DNA of 59,124 nt from assembly GCA_020725645.1 (NCBI GenBank), contig DYEQ01000015.1, positions 1 to 59,124 on the forward strand. Reading direction: 5' to 3'. The translations under genes and the position numbers were made by a program. Below are positions 35,993 to 44,266 of the stretch, in pieces. A model generated the notes under the pieces. It was not told the DNA's origin. It did no database searches and worked only from the letters and a program-made list of their open reading frames with translations. Position 1 is the first letter of the stretch; each line of letters opens with the position of its first letter. This stretch comes from Candidatus Fermentithermobacillaceae bacterium. Lineage in GTDB: Bacteria > Bacillota > Sulfobacillia > Fermentithermobacillales > DUSS01.

Positions 35993-36619
35993 CTATTTTT
36001 TGTCAGTTTGCTCTTCCCTCTGTCTGCCGGCCGGTCTCTTCGGTCTGCCTGTCGGCTCAGTCGTCCCGTTTCGCACCCGGTTTAATCGTTCGTTTCCTGG
36101 CCTGCGCGCTCCCCCCTCCATCTCCCCGTCCCTTCGTTCGCCCGTCCCGTCGCCCGAACGCCCGTTATCCTCCTCGCGTTCACGCGGCGCAGCCACTGGA
36201 TATCGGCACATACCCTGCTCCTCAGGGAGGGCAAACCGCTCCAACAACGCTGCCTGGAAGTCGTTGAGGCCGGCGACGTCAGCAGCCCTCGCCGCCACAG
36301 CTCCACCTGCAGCTACTCGGTCCCAGTAGGTAACCACATTCAGCAGGTTCGCCAGGGCTGTCTCACGAGCACCTGCGTACAGAGCGCAATCGTAAACGTC
36401 CCTCTTGAACTCCGGGGTTCCAACCTCCGGTCGCCCGCATAACGCCAACCTGAGAAAGTTTACACCCGAGCACCCGAGATACTCTTCGAGCTCATGCTGT
36501 GTGATACGCTGAATCTCCATGTACCGGCGAAGGGCGTAGGCCATGAAAGACGGTTCCCGCTGAGCTTTTTCAACGAGAGCTTTCATGAGGTTTATGGTTT
36601 CCCCCGAGGGGTTACGCAT
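35993..36619 (-). CDS. Small HTH protein, putative substrate of the adjacent peptidase
   Basis: A 208-aa protein. Residues ~25-75 (YALRRYMEIQRITQHELEEYLGCSG) resemble an XRE-like helix-turn-helix start, followed by a helical region (RDVYDCALYAGARETALANLL). The last ~75 residues are a charged, low-complexity Arg/Glu/Gly tail. Its start overlaps the sigma-like gene's end by 8 bp, and AAGGAG precedes the ATG. Its place between a sigma-like gene and an ImmA/IrrE peptidase suggests a regulator that is proteolysed. HTH identity is moderate; I do not recognise a named family. Confidence 0.65.
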   Translation of the reverse strand: MRNPSGETINLMKALVEKAQREPSFMAYALRRYMEIQRITQHELEEYLGCSGVNFLRLALCGRPEVGTPEFKRDVYDCALYAGARETALANLLNVVTYWDRVAAGGAVAARAADVAGLNDFQAALLERFALPEEQGMCRYPVAAPREREEDNGRSGDGTGERRDGEMEGGARRPGNERLNRVRNGTTEPTGRPKRPAGRQREEQTDKK

Positions 36620-37382
36620 CGGAGCTCTCCTTCCATTTCCTGTATATTCGGGCCAGTTTTCGCTTGATCTGCGTCTTTCTCCGCTTGACTTCTCTGCGCA
36701 TCTCCAAGGGATCGGAAGAGTCTATGTTCCATATTCTCGCATATTCTGCGTATGATTTGACACCGCCCAGGATCATCCTGACTGCGGTGAAATCCCGCGC
36801 AGAGAAGTTCCGCCTGATCTCGTCCCAGAGCTCCGTATCGTTTCCTTCAATAGGATCATTCCGACCATTCGGCTTAAGTTCACCGTCGTAGTCTAAAATC
36901 TCTCTTCGCCGTCGATTGTTCCTCTTTTCAAGCTCGTTAAGGAGGTCGCCCTTCGCCGACATGACCAGATACGAAGCCAAGCTTCTCTTTGAGGGGTCAA
37001 AGCGTTCGGGATGCCGAACGTAATTCATGATCGCGTCCGTCGTGGCATCCGTAAGCAGTTCGTCGTCTACTTCCGGCCTAAGGCTTTTCAGTACGCGCTT
37101 TACGTATTCCATGTATACCTCGGCTACCAGGGATTGGGCCACCTTATCGCCCGCGAGGACGGCTTGGTGGAGTATAAGCCAATCGTCGCGCCGGGTACGT
37201 GTGGGGACCTCGCCGGCACTGCTCTCGCCGGGTACAACTGAGTCCGGCCGCTCCACCGAGGCCAGGGCCGGAACGTTGGTCGGAGCGCCGATCTCGCCAG
37301 ATATGAATCCGGCTGGCGGTCCATCGCCTTCGGAGTGTTCATCCCGCTCTTGAAATCCGTCTTCCAAACGCTTTTCCACCAT
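36612..37382 (-). CDS. Sigma-70-like factor (sigma region 2-like), operon regulator candidate
   Basis: A 256-aa protein. After a ~60-residue variable N-terminus, residues ~75-165 (LHQAVLAGDKVAQSLVAEVY, then DELLTDATTDAIMNYVRHP and SLASYLVMSAKGDLLNELE) follow the layout of sigma region 2, including a -10-binding-like helix. The C-terminal part (FSARDFTAVRMILGGVKSYAEYARIW, then a basic helix) could be a degenerate region 4. It is the first gene of the sigma-HTH-peptidase-NurA-HerA operon. Four related repeats lie upstream (37398-37735). A general transcription regulator rather than a true sigma factor is possible. Confidence 0.7.
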   Translation of the reverse strand: MVEKRLEDGFQERDEHSEGDGPPAGFISGEIGAPTNVPALASVERPDSVVPGESSAGEVPTRTRRDDWLILHQAVLAGDKVAQSLVAEVYMEYVKRVLKSLRPEVDDELLTDATTDAIMNYVRHPERFDPSKRSLASYLVMSAKGDLLNELEKRNNRRRREILDYDGELKPNGRNDPIEGNDTELWDEIRRNFSARDFTAVRMILGGVKSYAEYARIWNIDSSDPLEMRREVKRRKTQIKRKLARIYRKWKESSDA

Positions 37383-37397
37383 AACGGTCCCGGCCTT

Positions 37398-37735
37398 TCA
37401 AGTTACTTTGATCCGTTTTCCAACTTCGCCCTCAAGGAACACGTAGCCTGGCATCTGCCCACACAACTTTGAACTTACTCTGATCCGTCTTTCCAACGCC
37501 ATACCCGTATGAACTGGCTCCAGCGGTTACGTGGGTGTTTGAATGCCCTGCCAGAACCCGGAAAGATGATTCCAAGAGTCAGCCTTGCTGGCAACGGAGG
37601 ATATGTTCGCTAAAAAAGCCGTATGTTCCTGCATCGTTAGTATCTTCGGACGGTCTTTGGAACTGCCCGTAATCGCCGGGCTCCATATGTGCTTGAACTT
37701 GCATCGTCAGTAGCTTCGACGGGTCTTTTCAACCT
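37398..37735 (-). repeat. Four related upstream repeats in two ~70-bp-spaced pairs (possible operators)
   Basis: On the minus strand, four sites share the core GTTggAAAgACgGaTC-aaag: near 37403-37427, 37475-37499 (offset 72), 37641-37662 and 37711-37733 (offset 70). The latter pair also shares a GATGCA block at 37630-37637 and 37700-37707. The first copy lies ~20 nt from the sigma-like start codon. They could be operators, iterons for the HTH protein or products of local duplication; the spacer between 37500 and 37620 holds no clear copy. Confidence 0.6.
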
Positions 37736-37771
37736 GATGAGCCTCGTGGTGTTGTTTTGGACGCTTAACGC

Positions 37772-38794
37772 CTACTGTTTTTTCCTCCACAACTCGATCA
37801 TCTTGCCGAAAAACCTCAGCACGGCCCGGAGAATCCCTGCGCCCGGCACCGCCAGGAAGAATCCCCAAAAGCCGAAGTAATGGCCACCGATAAGGAGAGC
37901 CGCGATTACTGCCAGGGGATGCAGGCCAACCCGTTTCCCCGTCACCCTCGGCACGATGAGCGTGGCATCGATTTGCTGAATGATGACGATCGCGATGAGG
38001 GTTTTCAGCGCCGTAATCGGAGATTTGGTGAGTCCCACGACGATCATGGGGATGGCCGCCACTATGGGTCCGAAATACGGTATGAACTCGCCAAGCCCTG
38101 CGATAACGCCCAGGACCGCTCCGTAGTTCAGGCCCAGGATAGCTGCGGTGATCCATACCATTACCATGACGGTGAGGGCGACGACCGCCTGCCCCCGTAC
38201 AAAACCGCCCAGCACCATATCGGTTTCGTGGAAAAGTTCGAGGTACGGCTCGGGAAGTCTCGACAACCGGACGAGGACGGCTTTTCTCCATGAGTTGATG
38301 TCTTTAAGGATGTAGTAGCTGATGACCGGGGCGAGCAGTATCTTGGTCACCGTCTCGGCGGACGCAGCGACATTGCGCACGATGTTCCTGGCGAAAGCTT
38401 CGGCACCGAGTCGGAGCTCGTCCAAACTCTGCAAGAAGGACTGCTCGACTCCCGGCGGGACGTTGTACCTCCGGAAAATCTCCCGCAAACGCCCGAGAAG
38501 TTCGGTGAGCATCTCGGTGTATCGCGGAATGGCGGTAGCTAGTTCCTCCACATCCCGCAAGAAATTGGGCACGAAGTACGCGCCGGCGAGGCCGAGCGCC
38601 ACCGCGATGATCAGGTACGTCAGAAGAATTGCGCGGGTGCGCTTCATCCTGCGGGACAAATAACTGACCAGAGGCTCAAGGACGTAGCTCAAGAACCCGC
38701 CGAGCAAAAACGGCAGTATAACGGGCCTCGCAAGGAATGTGAGAAGGGAAATCCCAGCCAAAGCGAGGACGATTCGTAAGAGTTTCTTCCACAT
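37772..38794 (-). CDS. AI-2E family transporter (PerM/YdiK-type membrane protein)
   Basis: A 340-aa inner-membrane protein with about eight hydrophobic helices. The N-terminal pair is LALAGISLLTFLARPVILPF. The C-terminal half carries the family motif LGEFIPYFGPIVAAIPMI and LHPLAVIAALLIGGHYFGFW. A soluble helical region (about 85-165) lies between. Members export AI-2 or act as Na+/H+ antiporters; the substrate here is unknown. The start has AAAGG about 12 nt upstream. It is transcribed alone. Confidence 0.92.
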   Translation of the reverse strand: MWKKLLRIVLALAGISLLTFLARPVILPFLLGGFLSYVLEPLVSYLSRRMKRTRAILLTYLIIAVALGLAGAYFVPNFLRDVEELATAIPRYTEMLTELLGRLREIFRRYNVPPGVEQSFLQSLDELRLGAEAFARNIVRNVAASAETVTKILLAPVISYYILKDINSWRKAVLVRLSRLPEPYLELFHETDMVLGGFVRGQAVVALTVMVMVWITAAILGLNYGAVLGVIAGLGEFIPYFGPIVAAIPMIVVGLTKSPITALKTLIAIVIIQQIDATLIVPRVTGKRVGLHPLAVIAALLIGGHYFGFWGFFLAVPGAGILRAVLRFFGKMIELWRKKQ

Positions 38795-39131
38795 CGTTTT
38801 TAGTCGCCTTTCACCCTGCCCGGTCTCACCGCGGCTGGCGCACGATCCAACTTCTCAAGAGGTTGAAGTTCGGTTCCGCAACATCATTGCTTTCGTATCA
38901 TCCCCCGCCGGGGATATGGCCACGAAAACCGATCGTATTTGCAAGTCAAGCAGGTTGTCCAAAACCCGGCCAGGTACCAGGGCATGTGAAGACTCGGGGA
39001 TGACACCCCGGCGCGATGAAGGCTGACGCCAAACCTCCGTAAGTTGAGGCCGGTCGGCCAGCCCTACCGGGCCAGCTTCGCCACCTTCCGACCCGGAGCT
39101 CCCAACAACGCTGCCGCGGCCGCGTCCATCA
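38795..39131. other. Gap between YtxH-like and AI-2E genes, 337 bp
   Basis: No gene is seen. Its right end (39064-39094) is a decayed copy of the 3' end of the downstream-labelled small membrane protein gene. No clear promoter or terminator was identified. Confidence 0.45.
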
Positions 39132-39163
39132 CTACCGAGCCAGTTTTGCCACTCTTCCGACCG
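39064..39163. repeat. Imperfect duplication of the small membrane protein gene's 3' end, offset 68 bp
   Basis: CTACCGGGCCAGCTTCGCCA (39064) and CTACCGAGCCAGTTTTGCCA (39132) begin two ~31-bp copies differing at a few positions. The right copy encodes the last residues and stop of the small gene at 39132-39344; the left is a non-coding relic. Confidence 0.8.
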
Positions 39164-39344
39164 TCGTAGCCGCCCGCCTGAACGTATCCCTCGCCTCTCT
39201 AGCTCTCCTGGCCACCATGGTTTTGGCCTTTTCCATAGGGGATGGCTTCGACCTCATCATCGACCGGAAGAACAGGGCGACCCCGGTAGCAAGCCCGATA
39301 GAAGCACCGATTAAAAGGCCGTTCCAGAACGTCTTCCTGGTCAC
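39132..39344 (-). CDS. Small YtxH-like membrane protein
   Basis: A 70-aa protein with one N-terminal transmembrane segment (FWNGLLIGASIGLATGVALF) followed by a basic, amphipathic tail. The form fits the YtxH/gas-vesicle-like small stress proteins of Bacillota, but the similarity is of architecture only. The start is GTG with GAAGGGGG 7 nt upstream. Function is unknown. Confidence 0.65.
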   Translation of the reverse strand: MTRKTFWNGLLIGASIGLATGVALFFRSMMRSKPSPMEKAKTMVARRAREARDTFRRAATTVGRVAKLAR

Positions 39345-39404
39345 TGCGATACCCCCTTCGGGTCGAGCTTGAAACTACGACTTCGTTCCGCCAGCACTTC
39401 GCAT

Positions 39405-39842
39405 CTATTGTCTGCTGTCGCGGCTGGAGGTTAGAGTCGCGTCGCGAGGCTGCGCCTCCACTCCGCCCTCGTAACCTTGCCCCGTGCTGTCGTGGGTGGA
39501 GCCGAGACTTTGGTCACCGGCCTTCATCTCCGGTCCGCCAACATAACCTTGCACCGTGTTATCACGGATAGAATCCAACTCCGTCTCATTGGGGGATTTC
39601 ACCGACTCGAGGGTGGCGACACCTTCGGGATCGATGGAGTATACCCGCACGCTTTTCCCCTGCATGTGAAATTCAACGTTGCAATCCCAGCAGTAGTACT
39701 GGTCCTGACCGATCCGCCCCGTGGACCGGCTTCCGCACTTGGGACACCTCAATACAACCAACCTCCGAAGAGGATTCTTCCCGAAAAAAGCAGGAATCAT
39801 AAGTCGCCAGGCGCGGTGCGAAACACAGCATGGCAGCTTCAT
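39405..39842 (-). CDS. Zinc-ribbon protein with C-terminal 24-residue tandem repeats
   Basis: A 145-aa protein. A four-cysteine zinc ribbon (LRCPKCGSRSTG, then YYCWDCNVEF; residues ~33-56) resembles those found in transcription-associated or housekeeping small proteins. The C-terminal ~57 residues hold a 24-residue repeat (LDSIRDNTVQGYVGG; LGSTHDSTGQGYEGG; a partial third LTSSRDS), that is, 72-bp tandem duplication. The ATG has AGGAGG 5 nt upstream and overlaps the rarA stop by 4 bp, so it is coupled to rarA. The DNA- or RNA-binding role is inferred. Confidence 0.75.
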   Translation of the reverse strand: MKLPCCVSHRAWRLMIPAFFGKNPLRRLVVLRCPKCGSRSTGRIGQDQYYCWDCNVEFHMQGKSVRVYSIDPEGVATLESVKSPNETELDSIRDNTVQGYVGGPEMKAGDQSLGSTHDSTGQGYEGGVEAQPRDATLTSSRDSRQ

Positions 39843-41401
39843 CGTTTCCTCCTGGAGCGGAGCTCTTCCAACCTCTCCCTCAGTGTCTTCTCGAATCCTT
39901 GCGGGTCCGGCTCGTAGTACCTCGTGCCTTCGAGCTCCGCAGGGAGGTACTGCTGCGCGACGTGGTGACCGGGAAACTCGTGGGGGTAGAGATATCCGAC
40001 TCCGTGACCGAGCTTCTCTGCGCCGTAATAGCCGGTTCCGCGTAAGTGAGGTGGCACCGGAAATGCGGGCTTTTCCTCCACGTCCTTCATAGCTTTGTCT
40101 ATCGCCAGGTACGAGGCGTTAGATTTAGGGGCGCAGGCCAGGTACAGCGTCGCCTGAGCCAGCGGTATGCGCGCCTCCGGCATCCCTACGTGCTCCACCG
40201 TGCGAAGCGCGGCCTCCGCGAGCACCAGAGCCATGGGATCGGCGTTCCCGATATCTTCGGCGGCGGCGATTACAAGCCTTCGGGCGATGAACCTGGGGTC
40301 CTCGCCCCCTTTCAGCATTCGCGCCAGCCAGTATATCGCGGCATCGGGATCGGACCCCCTTATGCTCTTGATATACGCCGATATGACGTCGTAGTGCTGG
40401 TCGCCGGCCCGGTCGTAAAGAAGAGGGGCGGTCTGGGTCACATCTTCCGCCGTTTTCAGCGTGATCCGGATCTTTTCTAGCGGTCTCCCCGACGGCTTTG
40501 CTTCCGCCGTGCCGGCCTCAACGGTCTCCGCCCTCGTCACCGCATTTGCCGGCATCGCCGCTCCGGTCATTCCCGCCACGGCCTCGGCGCTTTGGCTGGC
40601 TACCAGCCCTTCCTCAACCCTTACCCTCTCCCCCGCGTCCACCAACGCCTCGAGAGTATTCAGGGCGATTCTGGCGTCCCCTTTGGCAAACCGGATGATG
40701 TGCTCAATGACCCCATCCTCGATGTCCAGGGCCAGGTGCCCGTAGCCCCTCTCCTCGTCGGCGATCGCCCGCTTGAGTATCGCTTCGATGTCCTGGTCCT
40801 TGAGGGACTGAAACCGGAATATCCTCGAGCGCGATATGAGGGCGGGATTCACGGCGAAAAACGGGTTCTCGGTGGTAGCTCCTATTAAAATGAAAGTTCC
40901 CCTCTCCACATGGGGTAAAAGGACATCCTGCTGAGCTTTGTTGAAACGGTGGATTTCGTCGATGAACAGGATCGTCCGCTTGCCCTTGGACTTCCAAAGG
41001 GCAGCCTCCTCGGTAGCTTTGCGGACATCAGCTACCCCCGCAGTTACCGCCGACAGCTCGACGAACCTGCTCCGGGTCATGCTCGCGATGAGCCTCCCCA
41101 GCACGGTCTTGCCGGTGCCCGGGGGACCCCAGAAGATCATCGAGATTATCCTATCTTCCTCGATGGCCCTCCGGAGCGCCCTGCCCTCCCCGACCAGCTC
41201 TTCCTGGCCGAAGAATTCCGAAAAATCCCTGGGCGCCATGCGAGCTGCGAGAGGTTCAGCCTTGCCTTGCAGGCCACCTGGGCCAGGCCTGAAATCCGTC
41301 CCCGATGCACCTTCCCGGGTCCGCCCTGCCCCGAGCGGCGCGCGAGGGTAGTCACCGTCCTCAGGCCACAACCCTTGCTGCCGGCTGCGTTCATCTTCCA
41401 A
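39839..41401 (-). CDS. rarA: Replication-associated recombination ATPase RarA (MgsA)
   Basis: An AAA+ clamp-loader-like ATPase that acts at stalled replication forks. Motifs: FWGPPGTGKTVLGRL (Walker A), ILFIDEIHRFNKAQQD (Walker B), IGATTENPFF (sensor 1) and the arginine-finger region ISRSRIFRF. The C-terminal tetramerisation domain starts at AAEDIGNADPMAL. It is 520 aa against the usual ~440: the N-terminus has ~50 extra residues, and residues ~265-315 are an Ala/Glu/Thr-rich insertion inside the lid region. The start is TTG with GGAGG about 10 nt upstream. It is co-transcribed with the zinc-ribbon gene. Confidence 0.95.
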   Translation of the reverse strand: MEDERSRQQGLWPEDGDYPRAPLGAGRTREGASGTDFRPGPGGLQGKAEPLAARMAPRDFSEFFGQEELVGEGRALRRAIEEDRIISMIFWGPPGTGKTVLGRLIASMTRSRFVELSAVTAGVADVRKATEEAALWKSKGKRTILFIDEIHRFNKAQQDVLLPHVERGTFILIGATTENPFFAVNPALISRSRIFRFQSLKDQDIEAILKRAIADEERGYGHLALDIEDGVIEHIIRFAKGDARIALNTLEALVDAGERVRVEEGLVASQSAEAVAGMTGAAMPANAVTRAETVEAGTAEAKPSGRPLEKIRITLKTAEDVTQTAPLLYDRAGDQHYDVISAYIKSIRGSDPDAAIYWLARMLKGGEDPRFIARRLVIAAAEDIGNADPMALVLAEAALRTVEHVGMPEARIPLAQATLYLACAPKSNASYLAIDKAMKDVEEKPAFPVPPHLRGTGYYGAEKLGHGVGYLYPHEFPGHHVAQQYLPAELEGTRYYEPDPQGFEKTLRERLEELRSRRKR

Positions 41402-41464
41402 CAGTTTAAGACCTCCCCATGGAACCTCTGCCAGAGGTCTGCGGAGACATCTCCCCGAGGCGGC

Positions 41465-42559
41465 CTAATTGTTTCTCTCCGCGACTGCCCGCAACTGGGC
41501 CGCAACCTCCGCAATAATACGAGCAGCTTCCTCCACGTCTTCGCGACTGATTTCCCGGTGGGTCACCAGCCTTACTCTGTACGGAAGGTCGGCATTGCAA
41601 AGGACACCACGCTTTTTGAGGGCCGCGACGAAACCGGGTCCGTCCACGCCTAGACCGCGAGTCCCCACCACCACCATGTTCGTCTGCACCGTTTTCATGT
41701 CGATGTAAAGGCCGGGAACCTGGCACAATCTCTCCGCAAGGATTCTCGCGTTTTCGTGGTCCTCTTTAAGTCTGTCCACCATCTTCGTGAGCGCTATTAT
41801 CCCCGCCGCCGCGATTATGCCCGCCTGCCGCATCCCGCCTCCCAGTAGTTTTCTCCCCTTTCTGGCCCGCTCTACAAACTCCCTGCTCCCGGCCACCAGT
41901 GAACCGACAGGGGCGGAAAGCCCTTTGGACAGGCAGAACTGGACCGAATCACAGTACCGCGTAATCTCTTTGACGTCTAGCCCCAGTGCCACGGCGGCGT
42001 TGAACACCCGGGCACCGTCCAGGTGAACTTTCACCCCGTGTTTCGAAGCTATCTCATAGATCGCTTTCATATTCTCGATGGGAATGACGCAGCCTCCCGA
42101 GCGGTTGTGGGTGTTCTCCAGACATATCAGCGACGTCCTGGGGAAGTGGATGTTGGGCTTGCGGATGGCCTCCTCCACTTCGGCCGGGTCCATGACGCCG
42201 TACGTTCCTTTGATGGTCCTGATCTGAACCCCCGACAGCACGGCGGGAGCTCCCACCTCGTACGTGCATATGTGGGCCATGGATTCCATAATGATTTCAT
42301 CGCCGCGCTGAGTATGGCTCATTATGGAGACCTGGTTGCCCATGGTACCCGAAGGCACGAACACGGCCGCTTCGAAGCCCACCATCGACGCGCCCAGCTC
42401 CTCCAGGCGGTTTACGGTTGGGTCCTCCCCGTACACATCGTCGCCGACCTCCGCCCGCAACATGGCCTCCCTCATTTCGGGGGTAGGTTTTGTAACGGTA
42501 TCGGAGCGCAGATCGATGGTTTTACCGGCTTTTTCGAGAGCTTGTCCCAAATTCACCAT
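41465..42559 (-). CDS. ltaE: Low-specificity L-threonine aldolase
   Basis: A PLP enzyme that cleaves L-threonine (and allo-threonine) to glycine and acetaldehyde. The 364-aa protein has the fold-type I pattern: [64 protein letters not shown] and the PLP lysine in [12 protein letters not shown]. Length is slightly above the usual ~340-350 aa. It lies 63 bp upstream of rarA on the same strand. Confidence 0.95.
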   Translation of the reverse strand: MVNLGQALEKAGKTIDLRSDTVTKPTPEMREAMLRAEVGDDVYGEDPTVNRLEELGASMVGFEAAVFVPSGTMGNQVSIMSHTQRGDEIIMESMAHICTYEVGAPAVLSGVQIRTIKGTYGVMDPAEVEEAIRKPNIHFPRTSLICLENTHNRSGGCVIPIENMKAIYEIASKHGVKVHLDGARVFNAAVALGLDVKEITRYCDSVQFCLSKGLSAPVGSLVAGSREFVERARKGRKLLGGGMRQAGIIAAAGIIALTKMVDRLKEDHENARILAERLCQVPGLYIDMKTVQTNMVVVGTRGLGVDGPGFVAALKKRGVLCNADLPYRVRLVTHREISREDVEEAARIIAEVAAQLRAVAERNN

Positions 42560-43124
42560 CTCCTTGGCGTATCTCCGGGCCAGATTGGTCTGACGCGTCT
42601 TTGTCTGGCCCCCGCCGCGTCCTTCGGAGCGGCGGACGGCCCAGGCGAAAACGATCTGTCAGGCTCGGCATCAGACTAAGCTTCAGTACATAATCGTATC
42701 GCACACCGGGCCGCCAGGCCATCTTCCGAACGCCACGTCTAACAGGATTGCGTACTAGACCGTCTGCAGGTTTTCCTGCAGATCGTGCCGAGCCACGTCA
42801 CCGGATGAGCACTTCCTTCCGCGTTACGGGAACAACCGCCGCCTCACCACGACGAATCCGCCGGCGTGACCGTGGATAAGCCTGGCGGATGCCGTCAGAG
42901 ACGGTACCGGCGAAGAGACCGGGTTACGCGCCCTTCGACTTCAAGAAGGCCCCAAGAGCTTTATCGGACTTAGCTATGTGGTTGTACCACCAGTCCACAG
43001 ACATTCGACGCCGGCCGGACCGTACCTTCCGGCTACGGGCAACCAGCATGCTCCCGGCACGACAAATGGTAAAATAGGACCCGTGCGGCACATCTCATGA
43101 CCAAGACAACAGGAGGCTTTATGA
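42560..43124. other. Gap between ltaE and PHP gene (565 bp)
   Basis: Divergent promoters are expected here. A perfect small stem CTGCAGG/CCTGCAG (42764-42770 with 42775-42781, TTTT loop) is present without a T-run. TAAAAT at 43070-43075 could be a -10 for the PHP gene, but no good -35 is at the right spacing. No coding or RNA gene is supported. Confidence 0.4.
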
Positions 43125-43961
43125 ATGTTCGATTCCCATACTCACAGCTTCTTTTCCAAGGACAGCCGTGGTTCTCCGGAGCTTCTCTGTGAGGCGGCCA
43201 TACGGAAAGGTCTTGATGGGATAATCATCACTGACCATCTGGATTATGACTTCCCCGGGTACACCGAGTCCAGCGGCATAGATTTCGATGCTTATCTCAA
43301 GCATATCAGTAGAGTATCAGCCAAGTATGCACCCGCCCTTAAAGTCCTGAAAGGCGTGGAGGTCGGGATACAGCCCCATGTAATCGACAGAATCCTTAAT
43401 CTGGTTCAAAGCTATGCGTTTGACTACGTTCTGGCTTCAGTCCATATTATCGAAGGCATCGATCCGTACCTCGGTTCGTACTATCAGGGCAAAACGAAAC
43501 AGCAGGCTTACGGCCGGTACCTTGAGGAGGTCCTGTTCGCAGTCGAACGTTTCCCCGATTTCGATGCTGCAGGGCACTTCGATTACATCATCAGGTATGC
43601 CCCTTATTCTGACAGGTCTATGAGATACGTTGACCACCCGGACCTGTTCGATGCCATATTCAAGAAGCTCATCTCCACCGGCCGGGGTCTCGAGGTGAAT
43701 ACGGCGTCATACAGGAAAAATGGCGGCAGGTCAGGCGGTGGTAGTAGCGGCGGCGATCGCGGTTGCAGCACCGACTTCGACGTCAACATACTGAAACGCT
43801 ACAAGGAGCTCGGAGGCGAGATAGTCTGCCTCGGCTCCGATTCTCACGGTCCGGACTACATCGCTTACGGGTTTGATGAGTTTGTCGAACTTCTCAAGGA
43901 ATCGGGGTTTAGGTACCTCGCCCATTTCGAGGGACGAGAGCCGGTGTTTGAGGCAATTTAG
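43125..43961 (+). CDS. PHP-domain phosphatase (HisJ/histidinol-phosphatase-like)
   Basis: A 278-aa metal-dependent PHP phosphoesterase. The metal ligands are visible in order: DSHTHSF (His5, His7), ITDHLDYD, KGVEVG, SVHIIEG, GHFDYI and GSDSHG. Full length matches HisJ-type histidinol-phosphatases, but no his genes are nearby, so another phosphomonoester is possible. A Gly/Ser-rich insertion (NGGRSGGGSSGGDRG, about residues 207-222) lies before the last metal motif. AGGAGG lies 8 nt before the ATG. Confidence 0.9.
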   Translation: MFDSHTHSFFSKDSRGSPELLCEAAIRKGLDGIIITDHLDYDFPGYTESSGIDFDAYLKHISRVSAKYAPALKVLKGVEVGIQPHVIDRILNLVQSYAFDYVLASVHIIEGIDPYLGSYYQGKTKQQAYGRYLEEVLFAVERFPDFDAAGHFDYIIRYAPYSDRSMRYVDHPDLFDAIFKKLISTGRGLEVNTASYRKNGGRSGGGSSGGDRGCSTDFDVNILKRYKELGGEIVCLGSDSHGPDYIAYGFDEFVELLKESGFRYLAHFEGREPVFEAI

Positions 43962-44106
43962 ATATCTACACCGGAGATCTCGAAAGCCGCTCGTGTGCTC
44001 CGCTCGTACAACGGAGTCTCGAGTGTTACAATAGCATCGGTGTTTTGCACACCATTTCATCCTCATAGGGGGAACAGGACCGTTCCGGAGGTACGGCAAT
44101 GAACCG

Positions 44107-44135
44107 TTTTACTTGACGTTGACCGTTAAGTAAAA
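44107..44135. promoter_or_regulatory. 29-bp near-perfect palindrome, putative operator of the MFS gene
   Basis: Arms TTTTACTTGACG (44107-44118) and CGTTAAGTAAAA (44124-44135) match at 11 of 12 positions around TTGAC. The left arm contains TTGACG (44113-44118), a possible -35, with a poor -10 (GTTACT, 44136-44141) 17 bp on. Size and symmetry suit a dimeric TetR-type repressor. It lies about 130 bp before the MFS start codon. No regulator gene lies beside it. Confidence 0.6.
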
Positions 44136-44266
44136 GTTACTTGCGGTCATACACCGCAGCCCGCTGTGAAGAGTCACTCCCGCAGCCTGTTTGTATTTTC
44201 CCGCTGCCGCGTCTTCCTCCCGAGAAACTTTCGCCCACGAGGAGACAGGGAGGGAGGAGACAGATA

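Noticed and set aside
42764-42781. Hairpin CTGCAGG/CCTGCAG as an intrinsic terminator of ltaE or the PHP gene
   Set aside because: It lies upstream of both divergent genes and is not followed by a T-run.
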